Origin: Pseudomonas alloputida
GTDB taxonomy: Bacteria; Pseudomonadota; Gammaproteobacteria; Pseudomonadales; Pseudomonadaceae
Reading direction: 5' to 3'
Length of the DNA stretch: 64,000 nt
Assembly (NCBI RefSeq): GCF_021283545.2
Contig: NZ_CP128540.1
Coordinates: 1,399,501 to 1,463,500 of the forward strand
Positions within the stretch are counted from its first letter, which is position 1. Each line of letters starts with the position of its first letter. Below the pieces are notes generated by a model. The model was given only the letters and a program-made list of their open reading frames with translations. It ran no database searches and was not told where the DNA came from. A program made the position numbers and the translations under genes. Below are positions 16,611-25,589 of the stretch, one piece after another.

Positions 16611-16655
16611 AGATTGATTACCAAGGGCCGTGATGGCCGTTTGCGGGAGTGGTCG

Positions 16656-18566
16656 ATGGTTCAGGCAAGCAGTCACGCTGAGAGCGGGCACGAGGGGAAG
16701 CAGGGGGCATCGCGGTCGGTGGGCCTGCTGGTGGCGGCGGTCGGGGTGGTTTATGGCGATATCGGCACCAGCCCGTTGTATACCCTCAAGGAAGTCTTTA
16801 CCGGCGGCTACGGGGTGTCGGTCAACCATGATGGCGTGCTGGGGATCCTCTCGCTGATCCTGTGGTCGCTGCTGTGGGTGGTGTCGTTCAAGTACGTGAT
16901 GTTCATCTTGCGCGCCGATAACCAGGGGGAGGGCGGCACCATGGCGCTGACCGCACTGGCGCGGCGGGCCACGGCGGCGTACCCGCGGCTGCGCACACTG
17001 ATGGTGATCTGTGGCTTGATCGGCGCTTCGCTGTTCTATGGCGACAGTATGATCACCCCGGCGGTGTCGGTGCTGTCGGCAGTGGAGGGCGTGGGCCTGG
17101 CCTTCGACGGTATCGACCACTGGGTGGTGCCAATTTCGCTGGTGGTGCTGGTGGCACTGTTCCTGGTACAGCGGCACGGCACCGAGAAGATCGGCAAGCT
17201 GTTTGGTCCTATCATGGTTACCTGGTTCCTGGCGCTGGGCGCGCTGGGTGTGCATGGCATCTCGCAGAGCCCGGAAGTACTCAAGGCGTTCAACCCGGCC
17301 TGGGCAGTCAATTTCTTCGTGGTGCACCCTGGCATCGGCGTGGCCATTCTCGGCGCGGTCGTGCTGGCGCTGACGGGGGCCGAGGCGCTGTACGCCGACA
17401 TGGGGCACTTTGGCCGCAAGCCGATTGCCCGGGCCTGGTTCATCCTGGTGCTCCCGGCGCTGGTGCTCAATTACTTCGGCCAGGGTGCATTGCTGCTGCA
17501 AAACCCGGAGGCCGCGCGCAATCCGTTCTATCTGCTGGCGCCGGGCTGGGCGCTGCTGCCGTTGGTCGGGCTGGCCACCATGGCCACGGTTATCGCCTCG
17601 CAGGCGGTGATTTCCGGGGCCTTCTCCCTGACCCGCCAGGCCATCCAGCTGGGCTATATTCCGCGCATGCAGATTCAGCACACCTCAAGCGACGAGCAGG
17701 GGCAGATCTACATTGGTGCGGTGAACTGGACGCTGATGGTGGGCGTGGTGTTGCTGGTCATCGGTTTCGAGTCGTCAGGTGCCCTTGCGGCTGCCTACGG
17801 GGTTGCGGTGACCGGTACCATGCTGATCACCACCGTCCTGGTGTCAGCGGTGATGCTGCTGCTGTGGAAGTGGCCGCCGCTGCTCGCAGTGCCGATTCTG
17901 GTCGGCTTCCTGCTGGTCGACGGGCTGTTCTTCGCCGCCAACGTGCCGAAAATCGCCCAGGGCGGTGCCTTCCCGGTGTTGGCCGGTGGTGTGCTGTACC
18001 TGCTGATGAGCACCTGGAAGCGCGGCAAGCAGATTCTGGTCGAGCGCATCGATGAAGGGGCGCTGCCATTGCCATTGTTCATCAGCAGCATCCGCATTCA
18101 GCCACCGCACCGGGTCGAGGGTACGGCGGTGTTTCTGACTGCACGCTCCGATGCCGTGCCGCATGCGCTGTTACACAACATGTTGCACAACCAGGTGCTG
18201 CACAGCCAGGTGGTGCTGCTGACTGTGGTCAGCGAGGACCGGCCCCGGGTGCCGGAACATGAGCGTTTCGAGGTGGAAGCCTATGGCGACGGATTCTTCC
18301 GGGTGTTGCTGCACTTTGGGTTCATGGATGAGCCGGACGTGCCTGCCGCGTTGAAGCTGTGTCATCTGGATGGCCTGGACTTCACGCCCATGCGCACCAC
18401 TTACTTCCTCAGCCGCGAGACGGTGATCGCGTCACGGCTGGAGGGGATGTCGCGCTGGCGGGGCAACCTGTTCGCGTTCTTGCTGAAGAATGCCAACGGC
18501 AACTTGCGCTTCTTCAACCTGCCGTTGAACCGGGTGATCGAGCTAGGGACCCAGGTCGAGATCTGA
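16656..18566 (+). CDS. kup: Low-affinity potassium uptake protein Kup
   Basis: Inner-membrane K+/H+ symporter of the HAK/KUP/KT family, 636 residues. The N-terminal signature [20 protein letters not shown] is followed by about 12 TM segments (for example [20 protein letters not shown] and [21 protein letters not shown]) and a cytoplasmic C-terminal domain from about 450. The ATG at 16656 has GGGAG 6 bases upstream; the open frame extends into the duplicated region but that part is not family-like. Monocistronic, ending at a strong hairpin. Confidence 0.95.
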   Translation: MVQASSHAESGHEGKQGASRSVGLLVAAVGVVYGDIGTSPLYTLKEVFTGGYGVSVNHDGVLGILSLILWSLLWVVSFKYVMFILRADNQGEGGTMALTALARRATAAYPRLRTLMVICGLIGASLFYGDSMITPAVSVLSAVEGVGLAFDGIDHWVVPISLVVLVALFLVQRHGTEKIGKLFGPIMVTWFLALGALGVHGISQSPEVLKAFNPAWAVNFFVVHPGIGVAILGAVVLALTGAEALYADMGHFGRKPIARAWFILVLPALVLNYFGQGALLLQNPEAARNPFYLLAPGWALLPLVGLATMATVIASQAVISGAFSLTRQAIQLGYIPRMQIQHTSSDEQGQIYIGAVNWTLMVGVVLLVIGFESSGALAAAYGVAVTGTMLITTVLVSAVMLLLWKWPPLLAVPILVGFLLVDGLFFAANVPKIAQGGAFPVLAGGVLYLLMSTWKRGKQILVERIDEGALPLPLFISSIRIQPPHRVEGTAVFLTARSDAVPHALLHNMLHNQVLHSQVVLLTVVSEDRPRVPEHERFEVEAYGDGFFRVLLHFGFMDEPDVPAALKLCHLDGLDFTPMRTTYFLSRETVIASRLEGMSRWRGNLFAFLLKNANGNLRFFNLPLNRVIELGTQVEI

Positions 18567-18582
18567 ATGGGGTTATACAGCA

Positions 18583-18611
18583 GGCTCAGGGCCGCAGAGC
18601 GGCCCTGAGCC
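18583..18611. terminator. Bidirectional hairpin between kup and the VirJ-like gene
   Basis: GGCTCAGGGCCGC-AGA-GCGGCCCTGAGCC, a perfect 13-bp stem between convergent stops; only short T-runs follow. Confidence 0.75.
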
Positions 18612-18614
18612 TTG

Positions 18615-19907
18615 TCAGTTCTGCTCAGCTACGCTGGACTTGCCTTGGCGCGTTTCGATCTCGCCAATCAACCGCTTGGCGAGTGCCGGGTAGTTCTCGT
18701 CGAAGTGGTGCCCGCCAGGCAGTTTCAGGCGCTCACCTACTGCCGTCTTTTCCGTGCAACCGCTCTCGTCGGTTTCCTCGACGCCATATACGCACACGAC
18801 CTTGGACGCTGGCAGCTTGGCCATTTCCGGCCCGGTTGGCGCTTCCTGGCCTTCCTTGCCCAGCCAACCCTCGACCTCGATCTCGAAGCTGCCACTGCGC
18901 GCAAAGGCTAGCAGCATCACCGCGTCGATACGCTGCTGGTCCTCGACGGGCAGGCGGTTGTAGATCGCCGGCAGCACGTCGGCGCCGAACGAATAGCCGG
19001 TCAAGACGAAGCGCTTGGTCCCCCACTTCTGCCGGTAGTGATGCATCAGCTCGGAAAGGTCGGCGGCGCTTTGTTCCGGGGTCTTGTGCTGCCAGTAGTA
19101 GCGCAGCGTGTCGATGCCCACCACCGGGTAACCCAGCTTGGCCATTTCCCCGGCTACGTCGCGGTCCAGATCGCGCCAGCCGCCATCACCAGAGAGGAAC
19201 AAGGTAACCGTGTCTGTGGTTTGCCCGGCCGGCACTTCGACCACCGGGATGGCCAGTGCGTTACCGTCGCGGCCGACCAGGGCTTGGGTCAGTTGCGCCT
19301 TGAGCACTTGTGGCAAGTGGATGTCGTAGTCGCTGATGCTGGTTTCGGCGTTGGCCTGGTCGCGCACGAAGGCGGCGCTGGCGTCATCCGGGTTGTCGTT
19401 CCAGGCGACGTTCCAGTGGCCATGGGCAGCCGATTTGGGCAGCGGTGCCTGGCAGTCAGGCTGTTCGAGGGTGAAGCCCACGGAAATGGCCCGCGCCTTG
19501 TCATCGTTCTGGCTGGCCAGCCAGCGCCAGGCTTGGACGGCACCGGGGCCGATGCCGGCGACCAAGGTCGGTTTTTCCTGCAGTTGGTTCAGCGCCTGGT
19601 CCATGGCCTGTTGCTGCTTGCTGCAGTCGCCAGGCGGCAGAATCACCTGCACCAACTGGGCTTCACCGGCCTGGCTCAGGTCGAGCAGTTGCTTGCCCGT
19701 CAGTGCCTGGTCTTGTGGCACGCCGATGGCCACCCGGGCCTTGGGGTGCACGCCAGGGGTAACACGGGTGATGCTGGTGTCATTGATGCTCAACTGTTCC
19801 AGGCGCGCCTCGGGGGCCGGGCGCGTCCACAGCCAGAAGGCCAGCGCACCACCCAGGGCGGCCAGCAGCAGGGGAACCAGCAGGTACAACAAAAAGCGTC
19901 GGGTCAT
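18615..19907 (-). CDS. AcvB/VirJ-family hydrolase, probable aminoacyl-PG hydrolase
   Basis: 430 residues: one N-terminal membrane anchor (FLLYLLVPLLLAALGGALAF), then a periplasmic alpha/beta-hydrolase. The VirJ-type domain is in the C-terminal half: FLSGDGGWRDLDRDVA, a nucleophile elbow GYSFGAD, and HHFDEN near the end for the catalytic His. In P. aeruginosa the homologous gene beside the MprF-type alanyl-phosphatidylglycerol synthase encodes an Ala-PG hydrolase, so the same job is inferred here. Its ATG overlaps the mprF stop (TGATG), so the pair is one operon. Confidence 0.87.
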   Translation of the reverse strand: MTRRFLLYLLVPLLLAALGGALAFWLWTRPAPEARLEQLSINDTSITRVTPGVHPKARVAIGVPQDQALTGKQLLDLSQAGEAQLVQVILPPGDCSKQQQAMDQALNQLQEKPTLVAGIGPGAVQAWRWLASQNDDKARAISVGFTLEQPDCQAPLPKSAAHGHWNVAWNDNPDDASAAFVRDQANAETSISDYDIHLPQVLKAQLTQALVGRDGNALAIPVVEVPAGQTTDTVTLFLSGDGGWRDLDRDVAGEMAKLGYPVVGIDTLRYYWQHKTPEQSAADLSELMHHYRQKWGTKRFVLTGYSFGADVLPAIYNRLPVEDQQRIDAVMLLAFARSGSFEIEVEGWLGKEGQEAPTGPEMAKLPASKVVCVYGVEETDESGCTEKTAVGERLKLPGGHHFDENYPALAKRLIGEIETRQGKSSVAEQN

Positions 19908-22549
19908 CAGCGTTTCACCAATCCAGTCAGGCCGCCTGCAATCAGGGCGGCGGTGTCGGCCAGTGCCACCAGCGGGTCGAGCCCGGCTGGCACGGCCATG
20001 TAGCGGGGTTCCCAGTCCGGCTGGAACTTGTCCTTGAAGCGTCGAAGCCCCTGGAAGTTGTAAAGCTGCTCACCACGGCGGAACACCAGCGAACCCAAGC
20101 GCTGGGTCAAGGGTGCGCCGCGCCTTGGTTGCAGGCCGGACAGCGGTACCATGCCCAGGCTGAAACGCCCGTAGTCATGGCTTTTGTAATGCAGGATCAA
20201 GCCGATCATCATGAATTCCATGGTCAGCTTTGGCGCTTCGGGGTGCGCACGCATCAGGTCGAGGCTGGCCAGTTCGTTTCCATGGGTTTCCAGCAGGTTG
20301 GCGAAGGCTACCGGGCGGCCCTGGAAGCGAATCAGGGCTATGCGGAAGTGCTGCAGGTAGTCTGGGCTGAAGCGCCCCAGCGAGAAGCCTTTCTCGCGCA
20401 CGTTCTTGCCGCCGAGCCAGGCGTCGGAAATTTCCTTCAGCTCAGCCAGCGGGGCGTGGCCGGGCTCATGGATCTCCAGGCTCAGGCCATCGCGTCCGCC
20501 GCGGTTCCAGGTGTAGCGCAGGTCTTTCATCTCCTTGCCTTTGGCTTCAAGGTCGAAGCGGCGCAAGTCGACCCGGGCTTCTTCACCGAGCTTCAATGCG
20601 GTCAGGCCGATGTCCATGTAGAACGGCAGGTTCTCTGCGCGCACCTGATAGAACACGGGGCGTGCGTGGTGCAGGTCGCACAGGTCGCGGAACTGCCAGA
20701 TCATCTCGGCGCGTTCCTGGGCCGGGCCTATCGGGTCGTACAACGCCACCAGGCTGCGGCCGCGCCGGGCATACATGAGGAACGCGTTACCACGCGGGTG
20801 GAACAGCAACGCCTTGTCGCCAGTCAGCGCCAGGCCACCGTCGGGCTGGTCGGAGGCCTGCAGGATACGGTTGGCGCGTTGCAACTCTTCTTCGTCAGGC
20901 AGGTGGATCACGGGTGGCGCTGTACGCAGCAGCCACGTCAGTGCCACGGCAGCCAGCAGCAAGGCACTGCCCATGGCGGCGCGCAGGCCCCGTGGCGCAT
21001 CGGCATCGAGGGTGAACTGCCACCACAGCTGATGGCTGTAAGGCACATCCTGGTAGGCGAACAGCAGAAGCCACACTGATGCGCCCACCGTACAGGCGCT
21101 GGCCACCAGGAACACCGGCGAGAAGGGCAGCTCCAGCAGTCGGCTGGGGCGATAGAACGAGCGGCGGAACAGCGCGAGCAGGGCGGCGGTAAAGGTCAGC
21201 AGGCAAGCCTCTTCCCAGTCAAAGCCCTTCAACAGCGACAGCAGGGCGCCGACCAGCAACAGCACGGTGGTCAGTAGCCAGGCGGCGGACAGGCGCCGGC
21301 GCAGGCCTTGGGCCAGCAGCAGGCAGAGCACACCGATCAGGCTGGCGCCGAAATGAGAGGCATCGATCAGCCGGTGTGGCACCAGGAAGCCCATATGCTC
21401 CAGGCGCGTATCTATCTCGGGCGTGGCACCGGAAAACAGCAGCACCACGCCGGACAGGAACACCAGGATCGACAGGATCGGCGCGGCCAGCCCCGAAGCG
21501 GCCTTGATGGCCTGTTGCGCAAACAGCAGGCGTCGGGCTTCATTGGCCAGCAGCAACACGCAGGCCAGCAGCAGTGGCAGTACCACATAGATCAGCCGGT
21601 ACAGCAGCAAGGCTGCCGCCAGCGGCGCGGCACCGAGCTGGTCGGCAAAGGCCGCCAGCAGGATCGCTTCGAACACCCCGACGCCGCCCGGTACGTGGCT
21701 GAGCACGCCCGCAGCCAAGGCCAGCAGGTACACCAGCACGAACGCGCCGAAAGGAGGGGCTTCGGGCAGCAACAGGTAGAGCACGGTGGCAGCCGCCGCC
21801 ACATCCAACGCGGTAATCAGCAATTGCAGGGCCGCCAGGCGTGCATCCGGCAGGCGAAGTGTGCGCCGCCCCAGTTGAACGAGCAGGTTATTGGCCGCCG
21901 GTTGCTCGGCCAGGCGTCGGCGGTACAAGCCAATTACCAGTAAGGCAGACACCACCAGCACGGCGCTGGCAACAGCTGCCAGCAGGCCGGGCGCCAACCC
22001 CAGCGCTGTCGAGGCCGCCGGCAGGTTGCTCAATGTCGCCAAGGCGGCCAGGGGCGGCAGCGCGCAGCCAAGTGACAGGCTGGCAAACACGGTCATGCGT
22101 GCGACTTCGCCAGCACCAAGCCCTTGCCGTGCGTACAGGCGATAGCGAACCGAGCCGCCAGAGAGCATCGACAGGCCGATGGCGTTGCCGATGGCAAAGG
22201 CGCTGAAGCCGCCCAGTGCCAGGCTGCGTGCTGGCAGTTTCACGCCCGCATAGCGGCTGGCCGACCACTCGTAGCCCAGCAGGATCACAAAGCCGATCAC
22301 CGTCGCCAGCAAGGCGCCCAGCAATGATTGGGTGGGCACGCTGAGCATGGCATCGTGCAAGGCATAGATGTCCAGCTCGCTCAGCAGGTGGCGGCAGGCA
22401 ATCAAGGCCATCGTGAACAGTAACAGGGTCACCATCAGGCCTATGGGCTGGCGGTAGCGACTCAGGCGTTCGAGTAGGGGCAGGCGCTGCACAGCACCGG
22501 GTAGTGCCGTAGCGAGTGGCACCGGAGGTTCGGGATTGTGCGAAGTCAT
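19907..22549 (-). CDS. mprF: Phosphatidylglycerol aminoacyltransferase MprF (flippase/synthase)
   Basis: 880 residues. The N-terminal two thirds hold about 14 TM helices that form the flippase; the C-terminal cytosolic DUF2156/GNAT-like domain (about 545-860) moves an amino acid from tRNA to phosphatidylglycerol, with motifs GNAFLMYARRGRSLVALYDP, FYQVRAENLPFYMDIG and EFMMIGLILHYKSHDYGRFS. The product gives resistance to cationic peptides and acid. Whether it uses Lys or Ala cannot be told from the sequence alone; the P. aeruginosa relative uses Ala. It reads toward its VirJ-like partner. Confidence 0.93.
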   Translation of the reverse strand: MTSHNPEPPVPLATALPGAVQRLPLLERLSRYRQPIGLMVTLLLFTMALIACRHLLSELDIYALHDAMLSVPTQSLLGALLATVIGFVILLGYEWSASRYAGVKLPARSLALGGFSAFAIGNAIGLSMLSGGSVRYRLYARQGLGAGEVARMTVFASLSLGCALPPLAALATLSNLPAASTALGLAPGLLAAVASAVLVVSALLVIGLYRRRLAEQPAANNLLVQLGRRTLRLPDARLAALQLLITALDVAAAATVLYLLLPEAPPFGAFVLVYLLALAAGVLSHVPGGVGVFEAILLAAFADQLGAAPLAAALLLYRLIYVVLPLLLACVLLLANEARRLLFAQQAIKAASGLAAPILSILVFLSGVVLLFSGATPEIDTRLEHMGFLVPHRLIDASHFGASLIGVLCLLLAQGLRRRLSAAWLLTTVLLLVGALLSLLKGFDWEEACLLTFTAALLALFRRSFYRPSRLLELPFSPVFLVASACTVGASVWLLLFAYQDVPYSHQLWWQFTLDADAPRGLRAAMGSALLLAAVALTWLLRTAPPVIHLPDEEELQRANRILQASDQPDGGLALTGDKALLFHPRGNAFLMYARRGRSLVALYDPIGPAQERAEMIWQFRDLCDLHHARPVFYQVRAENLPFYMDIGLTALKLGEEARVDLRRFDLEAKGKEMKDLRYTWNRGGRDGLSLEIHEPGHAPLAELKEISDAWLGGKNVREKGFSLGRFSPDYLQHFRIALIRFQGRPVAFANLLETHGNELASLDLMRAHPEAPKLTMEFMMIGLILHYKSHDYGRFSLGMVPLSGLQPRRGAPLTQRLGSLVFRRGEQLYNFQGLRRFKDKFQPDWEPRYMAVPAGLDPLVALADTAALIAGGLTGLVKR

Positions 22550-22761
22550 GAGTTGCCCCGGGCATGCAGCGCGAGGTGAAGGAAAGGTGCGGCCAAGTGA
22601 AAGTCCCTTAGGAAAACGTATCCAATGTTACTCCGGCCTCAGGCGTTTGCAGCGGCTTGGCAGGGTTAAAGATAGTTCATCCTGGGCACGACATCTCAAG
22701 CCTGCGGGTTGGCATGAGGGGAGGGAAAATCGAGGCGACGAAAGTCAGGGAGGTATAAAGC

Positions 22762-22800
22762 AACAAACCCCGCGCTGCTTTTACACAGGCGGGGTTTGTT
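22762..22800 (-). terminator. Terminator after the last fMet tRNA
   Basis: AACAAACCCCGC pairs with GCGGGGTTTGTT, a 12-bp stem downstream of the leftmost tRNA gene. Confidence 0.75.
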
Positions 22801-22810
22801 CTGACGAATA

Positions 22811-22887
<77 letters not shown>

Positions 22888-22899
22888 TCAGTGGGGCGG

Positions 22900-22927
22900 A
22901 TTCTACAGTGTGTGGTTTGTATGTCAA
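22900..22927 (-). promoter_or_regulatory. Promoter of fMet tRNA copy 1
   Basis: Minus strand TTGACA (22927-22922), 16-bp spacer, TAGAAT (22905-22900). Confidence 0.85.
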
Positions 22928-22982
22928 GCGCTAGGCTTTGATTTTTCGACGTTTTTTCGCGAATGCTTATCAGCAGGCAAAG

Positions 22983-23014
22983 AAAAAGGCCACTGTGTTA
23001 ACAGTGGCCTTTTC
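22983..23014 (-). terminator. Terminator of fMet tRNA copy 2
   Basis: GGCCACTGT-GTTA-ACAGTGGCC with T-run CCTTTTTC on the minus strand. Confidence 0.9.
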
Positions 23015-23021
23015 TTGAATC

Positions 23022-23098
<77 letters not shown>

Positions 23099-23110
23099 TC
23101 AGTGGGGCGG

Positions 23111-23138
23111 ATTCTACAGCGTGTAGTTTATATGTCAA
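23111..23138 (-). promoter_or_regulatory. Promoter of fMet tRNA copy 2
   Basis: TTGACA (23138-23133), 16-bp spacer, TAGAAT (23116-23111) on the minus strand. Confidence 0.85.
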
Positions 23139-23193
23139 GCGCTAGGCTTTGATTTGTCGATGTTTTTTCGAAAAAGCTTTTTAACGGGCAAAG

Positions 23194-23224
23194 AAAAAGG
23201 CCACTGCGTTAACAGTGGCCTTTT
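23194..23224 (-). terminator. Terminator of fMet tRNA copy 3
   Basis: GGCCACTGC-GTTA-ACAGTGGCC plus CCTTTTTC on the minus strand; one base different from the copy 2 terminator. Confidence 0.9.
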
Positions 23225-23232
23225 CTCGAATC

Positions 23233-23309
<77 letters not shown>

Positions 23310-23322
23310 CCTGTGAGATCGA

Positions 23323-23350
23323 ATTCTACGGATTTACGCACTGATGTCAA
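23323..23350 (-). promoter_or_regulatory. Promoter of fMet tRNA copy 3
   Basis: TTGACA (23350-23345), 16-bp spacer, TAGAAT (23328-23323) on the minus strand; the spacer sequence differs from that of copies 1 and 2. Confidence 0.85.
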
Positions 23351-23493
23351 GCAATTGTTTTGGAAAAACCTTTTTTGTTCAAACCCTTAGCGCTTCATGA
23401 CCGTGTACAGCTCAGTCACGGCGGGGCTTTCAGGCCGATTATCGTGTAGCAAGGCAGGTGAGCTGTTTCAAAGCTGGGTGCATGCGATACTAT

Positions 23494-23509
23494 CTGTATG
23501 AATTTACAG
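23494..23509. promoter_or_regulatory. LexA (SOS) box of dinB
   Basis: CTGTATGAATTTACAG matches the CTGT-N8-ACAG consensus with an A/T-rich centre, 15 bp before the dinB ATG. Confidence 0.88.
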
Positions 23510-23524
23510 TGCTGACGGTCGTCC

Positions 23525-24589
23525 ATGTCCTTGCGCAAGATCATCCACGTCGACTGCGATTGTTTCTACGCTGCGATCGAGATGCGTGACGACCCGCGCC
23601 TGGCCGGTCGCCCCATGGCGGTGGGGGGCTCGCCCGACCATCGCGGGGTAATCGCCACCTGCAACTATGAAGCGCGTGCCTATGGTGTGCGCTCGGCCAT
23701 GTCATCGCGGCATGCGCTGAAGCTTTGCCCCGATCTGTTGATCGTCAAGCCGCGCTTCGAGGCCTACCGTGAGGCCTCGCGGGAAATCCACACGATCTTT
23801 CGCGATTACACGGAGCTCATCGAGCCTTTGTCCCTGGACGAAGCTTATCTGGATGTCAGCGACAGCCAGTGGTATTCGGGCAGCGCCACGCGCATTGCCG
23901 AGGATATTCGCCGGCGTGTTGCCCGCACCCTGCATATCACCGTGTCGGCTGGCGTGGCGCCTAACAAGTTTCTGGCCAAGATCGCCAGTGACTGGCGCAA
24001 ACCCAATGGGCTGTTCGTGATTACCCCAAATGAAGTGGAAACGTTCGTTGCAGCCTTGCCGGTGGCCAGGTTGCATGGGGTGGGTAAGGTGACGGCCGAC
24101 AAACTGACGCGGCTGGGCATCGAAACCTGCCTGCATTTGCGTGAGTGGTCACGGCTGGCATTGGTGCGTGAGTTCGGCAGTTTTGGCGAGCGGTTGTGGG
24201 GGCTGGCGCGAGGGATCGATGAGCGTGCGGTGCATAACGACAGCCGACGCCAGTCGGTGAGTGTGGAAAACACCTACGACACCGACCTGCCAGACCTGGC
24301 CAGTTGCCTGGCGCGGCTGCCAGAGTTGCTGGATAGCCTGAACGAACGCATCGCCCGAATGGACAGCAGTTACCGGCCAGACAAACCGTTCGTCAAGGTC
24401 AAGTTCCATGACTTCAGCCAGACCACCATGGAGCAGGCCGGGGCGGGCCGGGACCTGGAGAGTTATCGGCAATTGCTGGGGCAGGCGTTCGCCCGTGGCG
24501 GCAAGCCGGTGCGCTTGCTAGGGGTAGGGGTGAGGTTGCGTGACTTGCGGGGCGCGCATGAACAGTTGGAGCTGTTTCCGCCCAAATGA
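23525..24589 (+). CDS. dinB: DNA polymerase IV
   Basis: Y-family translesion polymerase, 354 residues. It opens with the active-site strand MSLRKIIHVDCDCFYAAIEM, continues with the steric/palm motif YEARAYGVRSAMSSRHALK, and has the catalytic SLDEAYLDVS acidic pair near residue 100. Helix-hairpin-helix (RLHGVGKVTADKLTRLGI) and little-finger domains follow, and the last residues QLELFPPK resemble a beta-clamp binding motif (QLxLF). SOS control is expected from the LexA box 15 bp upstream. Confidence 0.96.
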   Translation: MSLRKIIHVDCDCFYAAIEMRDDPRLAGRPMAVGGSPDHRGVIATCNYEARAYGVRSAMSSRHALKLCPDLLIVKPRFEAYREASREIHTIFRDYTELIEPLSLDEAYLDVSDSQWYSGSATRIAEDIRRRVARTLHITVSAGVAPNKFLAKIASDWRKPNGLFVITPNEVETFVAALPVARLHGVGKVTADKLTRLGIETCLHLREWSRLALVREFGSFGERLWGLARGIDERAVHNDSRRQSVSVENTYDTDLPDLASCLARLPELLDSLNERIARMDSSYRPDKPFVKVKFHDFSQTTMEQAGAGRDLESYRQLLGQAFARGGKPVRLLGVGVRLRDLRGAHEQLELFPPK

Positions 24590-24612
24590 AAGGGGCTGCA
24601 ATGCAGCCCCTT
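24590..24612. terminator. Bidirectional terminator between dinB and the lipoprotein gene
   Basis: AAGGGGCTGCA-A-TGCAGCCCCTT immediately after the dinB stop, in a convergent gap. Confidence 0.85.
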
Positions 24613-24615
24613 CTA

Positions 24616-25569
24616 TTAATGCACGCCTGGATCCGCCACCAACCGGCCAGTGGCCTTGGTAAGCGACTGCAGGAACTCCTGCTGCAGCTCCGGATCGTTG
24701 CGGGTCAGCTCGATCAGGCTCTGTTCCATTTCACTGGCTTCCTCTTCAAGGCCCAGTTCGGACAGGCGCTTGACCCGGTGCACCCACTGGCCGACATCAT
24801 CATCTTCGAGGTCATCGAAGATCAGCTCATGGGCTTCGAGCAGCTTATTGCGCAGGGTGGCGCTGACCAACAGGCTGGCATCGCCTCGTACCGCATTGTC
24901 CTCGTCAAGTACTTGCAGGTGCAGGGTGCCGACGTGGTTGAGGTTCTGCTCGGAGAACGGGCTGTCGAGCAGGTTCAGGCGCAGCACGCCGTTGCGGTCG
25001 GTGGTCAGCTCGTGGGTCATCTTGCCGGCCTTGACCTCGACCAGGCGCTCGCTCCAGGGCAGGCTGATGGATTCCTCGCGCTTGCCTTTCTGCACTTCGC
25101 TGATCCCGGCCAGGTTCTGCTGGGCGCGGCCGTTGGATGGCACGTTCATGAACGGGTTGAGCCCATCCACGCCATAGCTGAGCCAGTCGTGGGTGATACT
25201 TTGCGGCAGGTTACCCAAGGCGAAGACGTTGACCACATTGGCGCCGACACCCGCCACCACGGCCACTGCACCCAGCGGGATCTCGTAGATCTCCCGCCAG
25301 GGTTGGTAAGGCGTGTAGCGGTCATAACGACGGGTCACTTCGAATTCGGTGACTTCGAAGCGCTTTTGCTCATGCACGCGCACACGTCGCTGCGGAAGCT
25401 CCATCACCTTCGGCTCGCCGACATCGATCTGCAGGGTATGCTCGAGCAGTTTGCGCTCGACGCGCTCCTCATGGTCGCTGCGCTGGGACATCTGGTTGGC
25501 GCAGCCGCTGACGAGCAGGGCGCCGCACAGTGCGGCGCCCCCAAGGGTAAAGGTACTTCGCTTGTACAT
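24616..25569 (-). CDS. Predicted lipoprotein of unknown function
   Basis: 317 residues. A lipobox (ALLVSGC) near residue 20 after a short hydrophobic stretch marks a lipoprotein; the residues after Cys are Ala-Asn, which do not suggest Lol avoidance, so the outer membrane is likely. A second hydrophobic segment (IPLGAVAVVAGVGANVVNVFAL) lies near 100-120. The C-terminal part is acidic and helical (DDLEDDDVGQWVHRVKRLSE). No known domain recognised. ATG 25569 is preferred to a GTG two codons upstream. The gene follows proS in the same direction with a 20-bp gap and is probably cotranscribed with it. Confidence 0.75.
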   Translation of the reverse strand: MYKRSTFTLGGAALCGALLVSGCANQMSQRSDHEERVERKLLEHTLQIDVGEPKVMELPQRRVRVHEQKRFEVTEFEVTRRYDRYTPYQPWREIYEIPLGAVAVVAGVGANVVNVFALGNLPQSITHDWLSYGVDGLNPFMNVPSNGRAQQNLAGISEVQKGKREESISLPWSERLVEVKAGKMTHELTTDRNGVLRLNLLDSPFSEQNLNHVGTLHLQVLDEDNAVRGDASLLVSATLRNKLLEAHELIFDDLEDDDVGQWVHRVKRLSELGLEEEASEMEQSLIELTRNDPELQQEFLQSLTKATGRLVADPGVH

Positions 25570-25589
25570 GATCACTCGTGCATTGGTTA

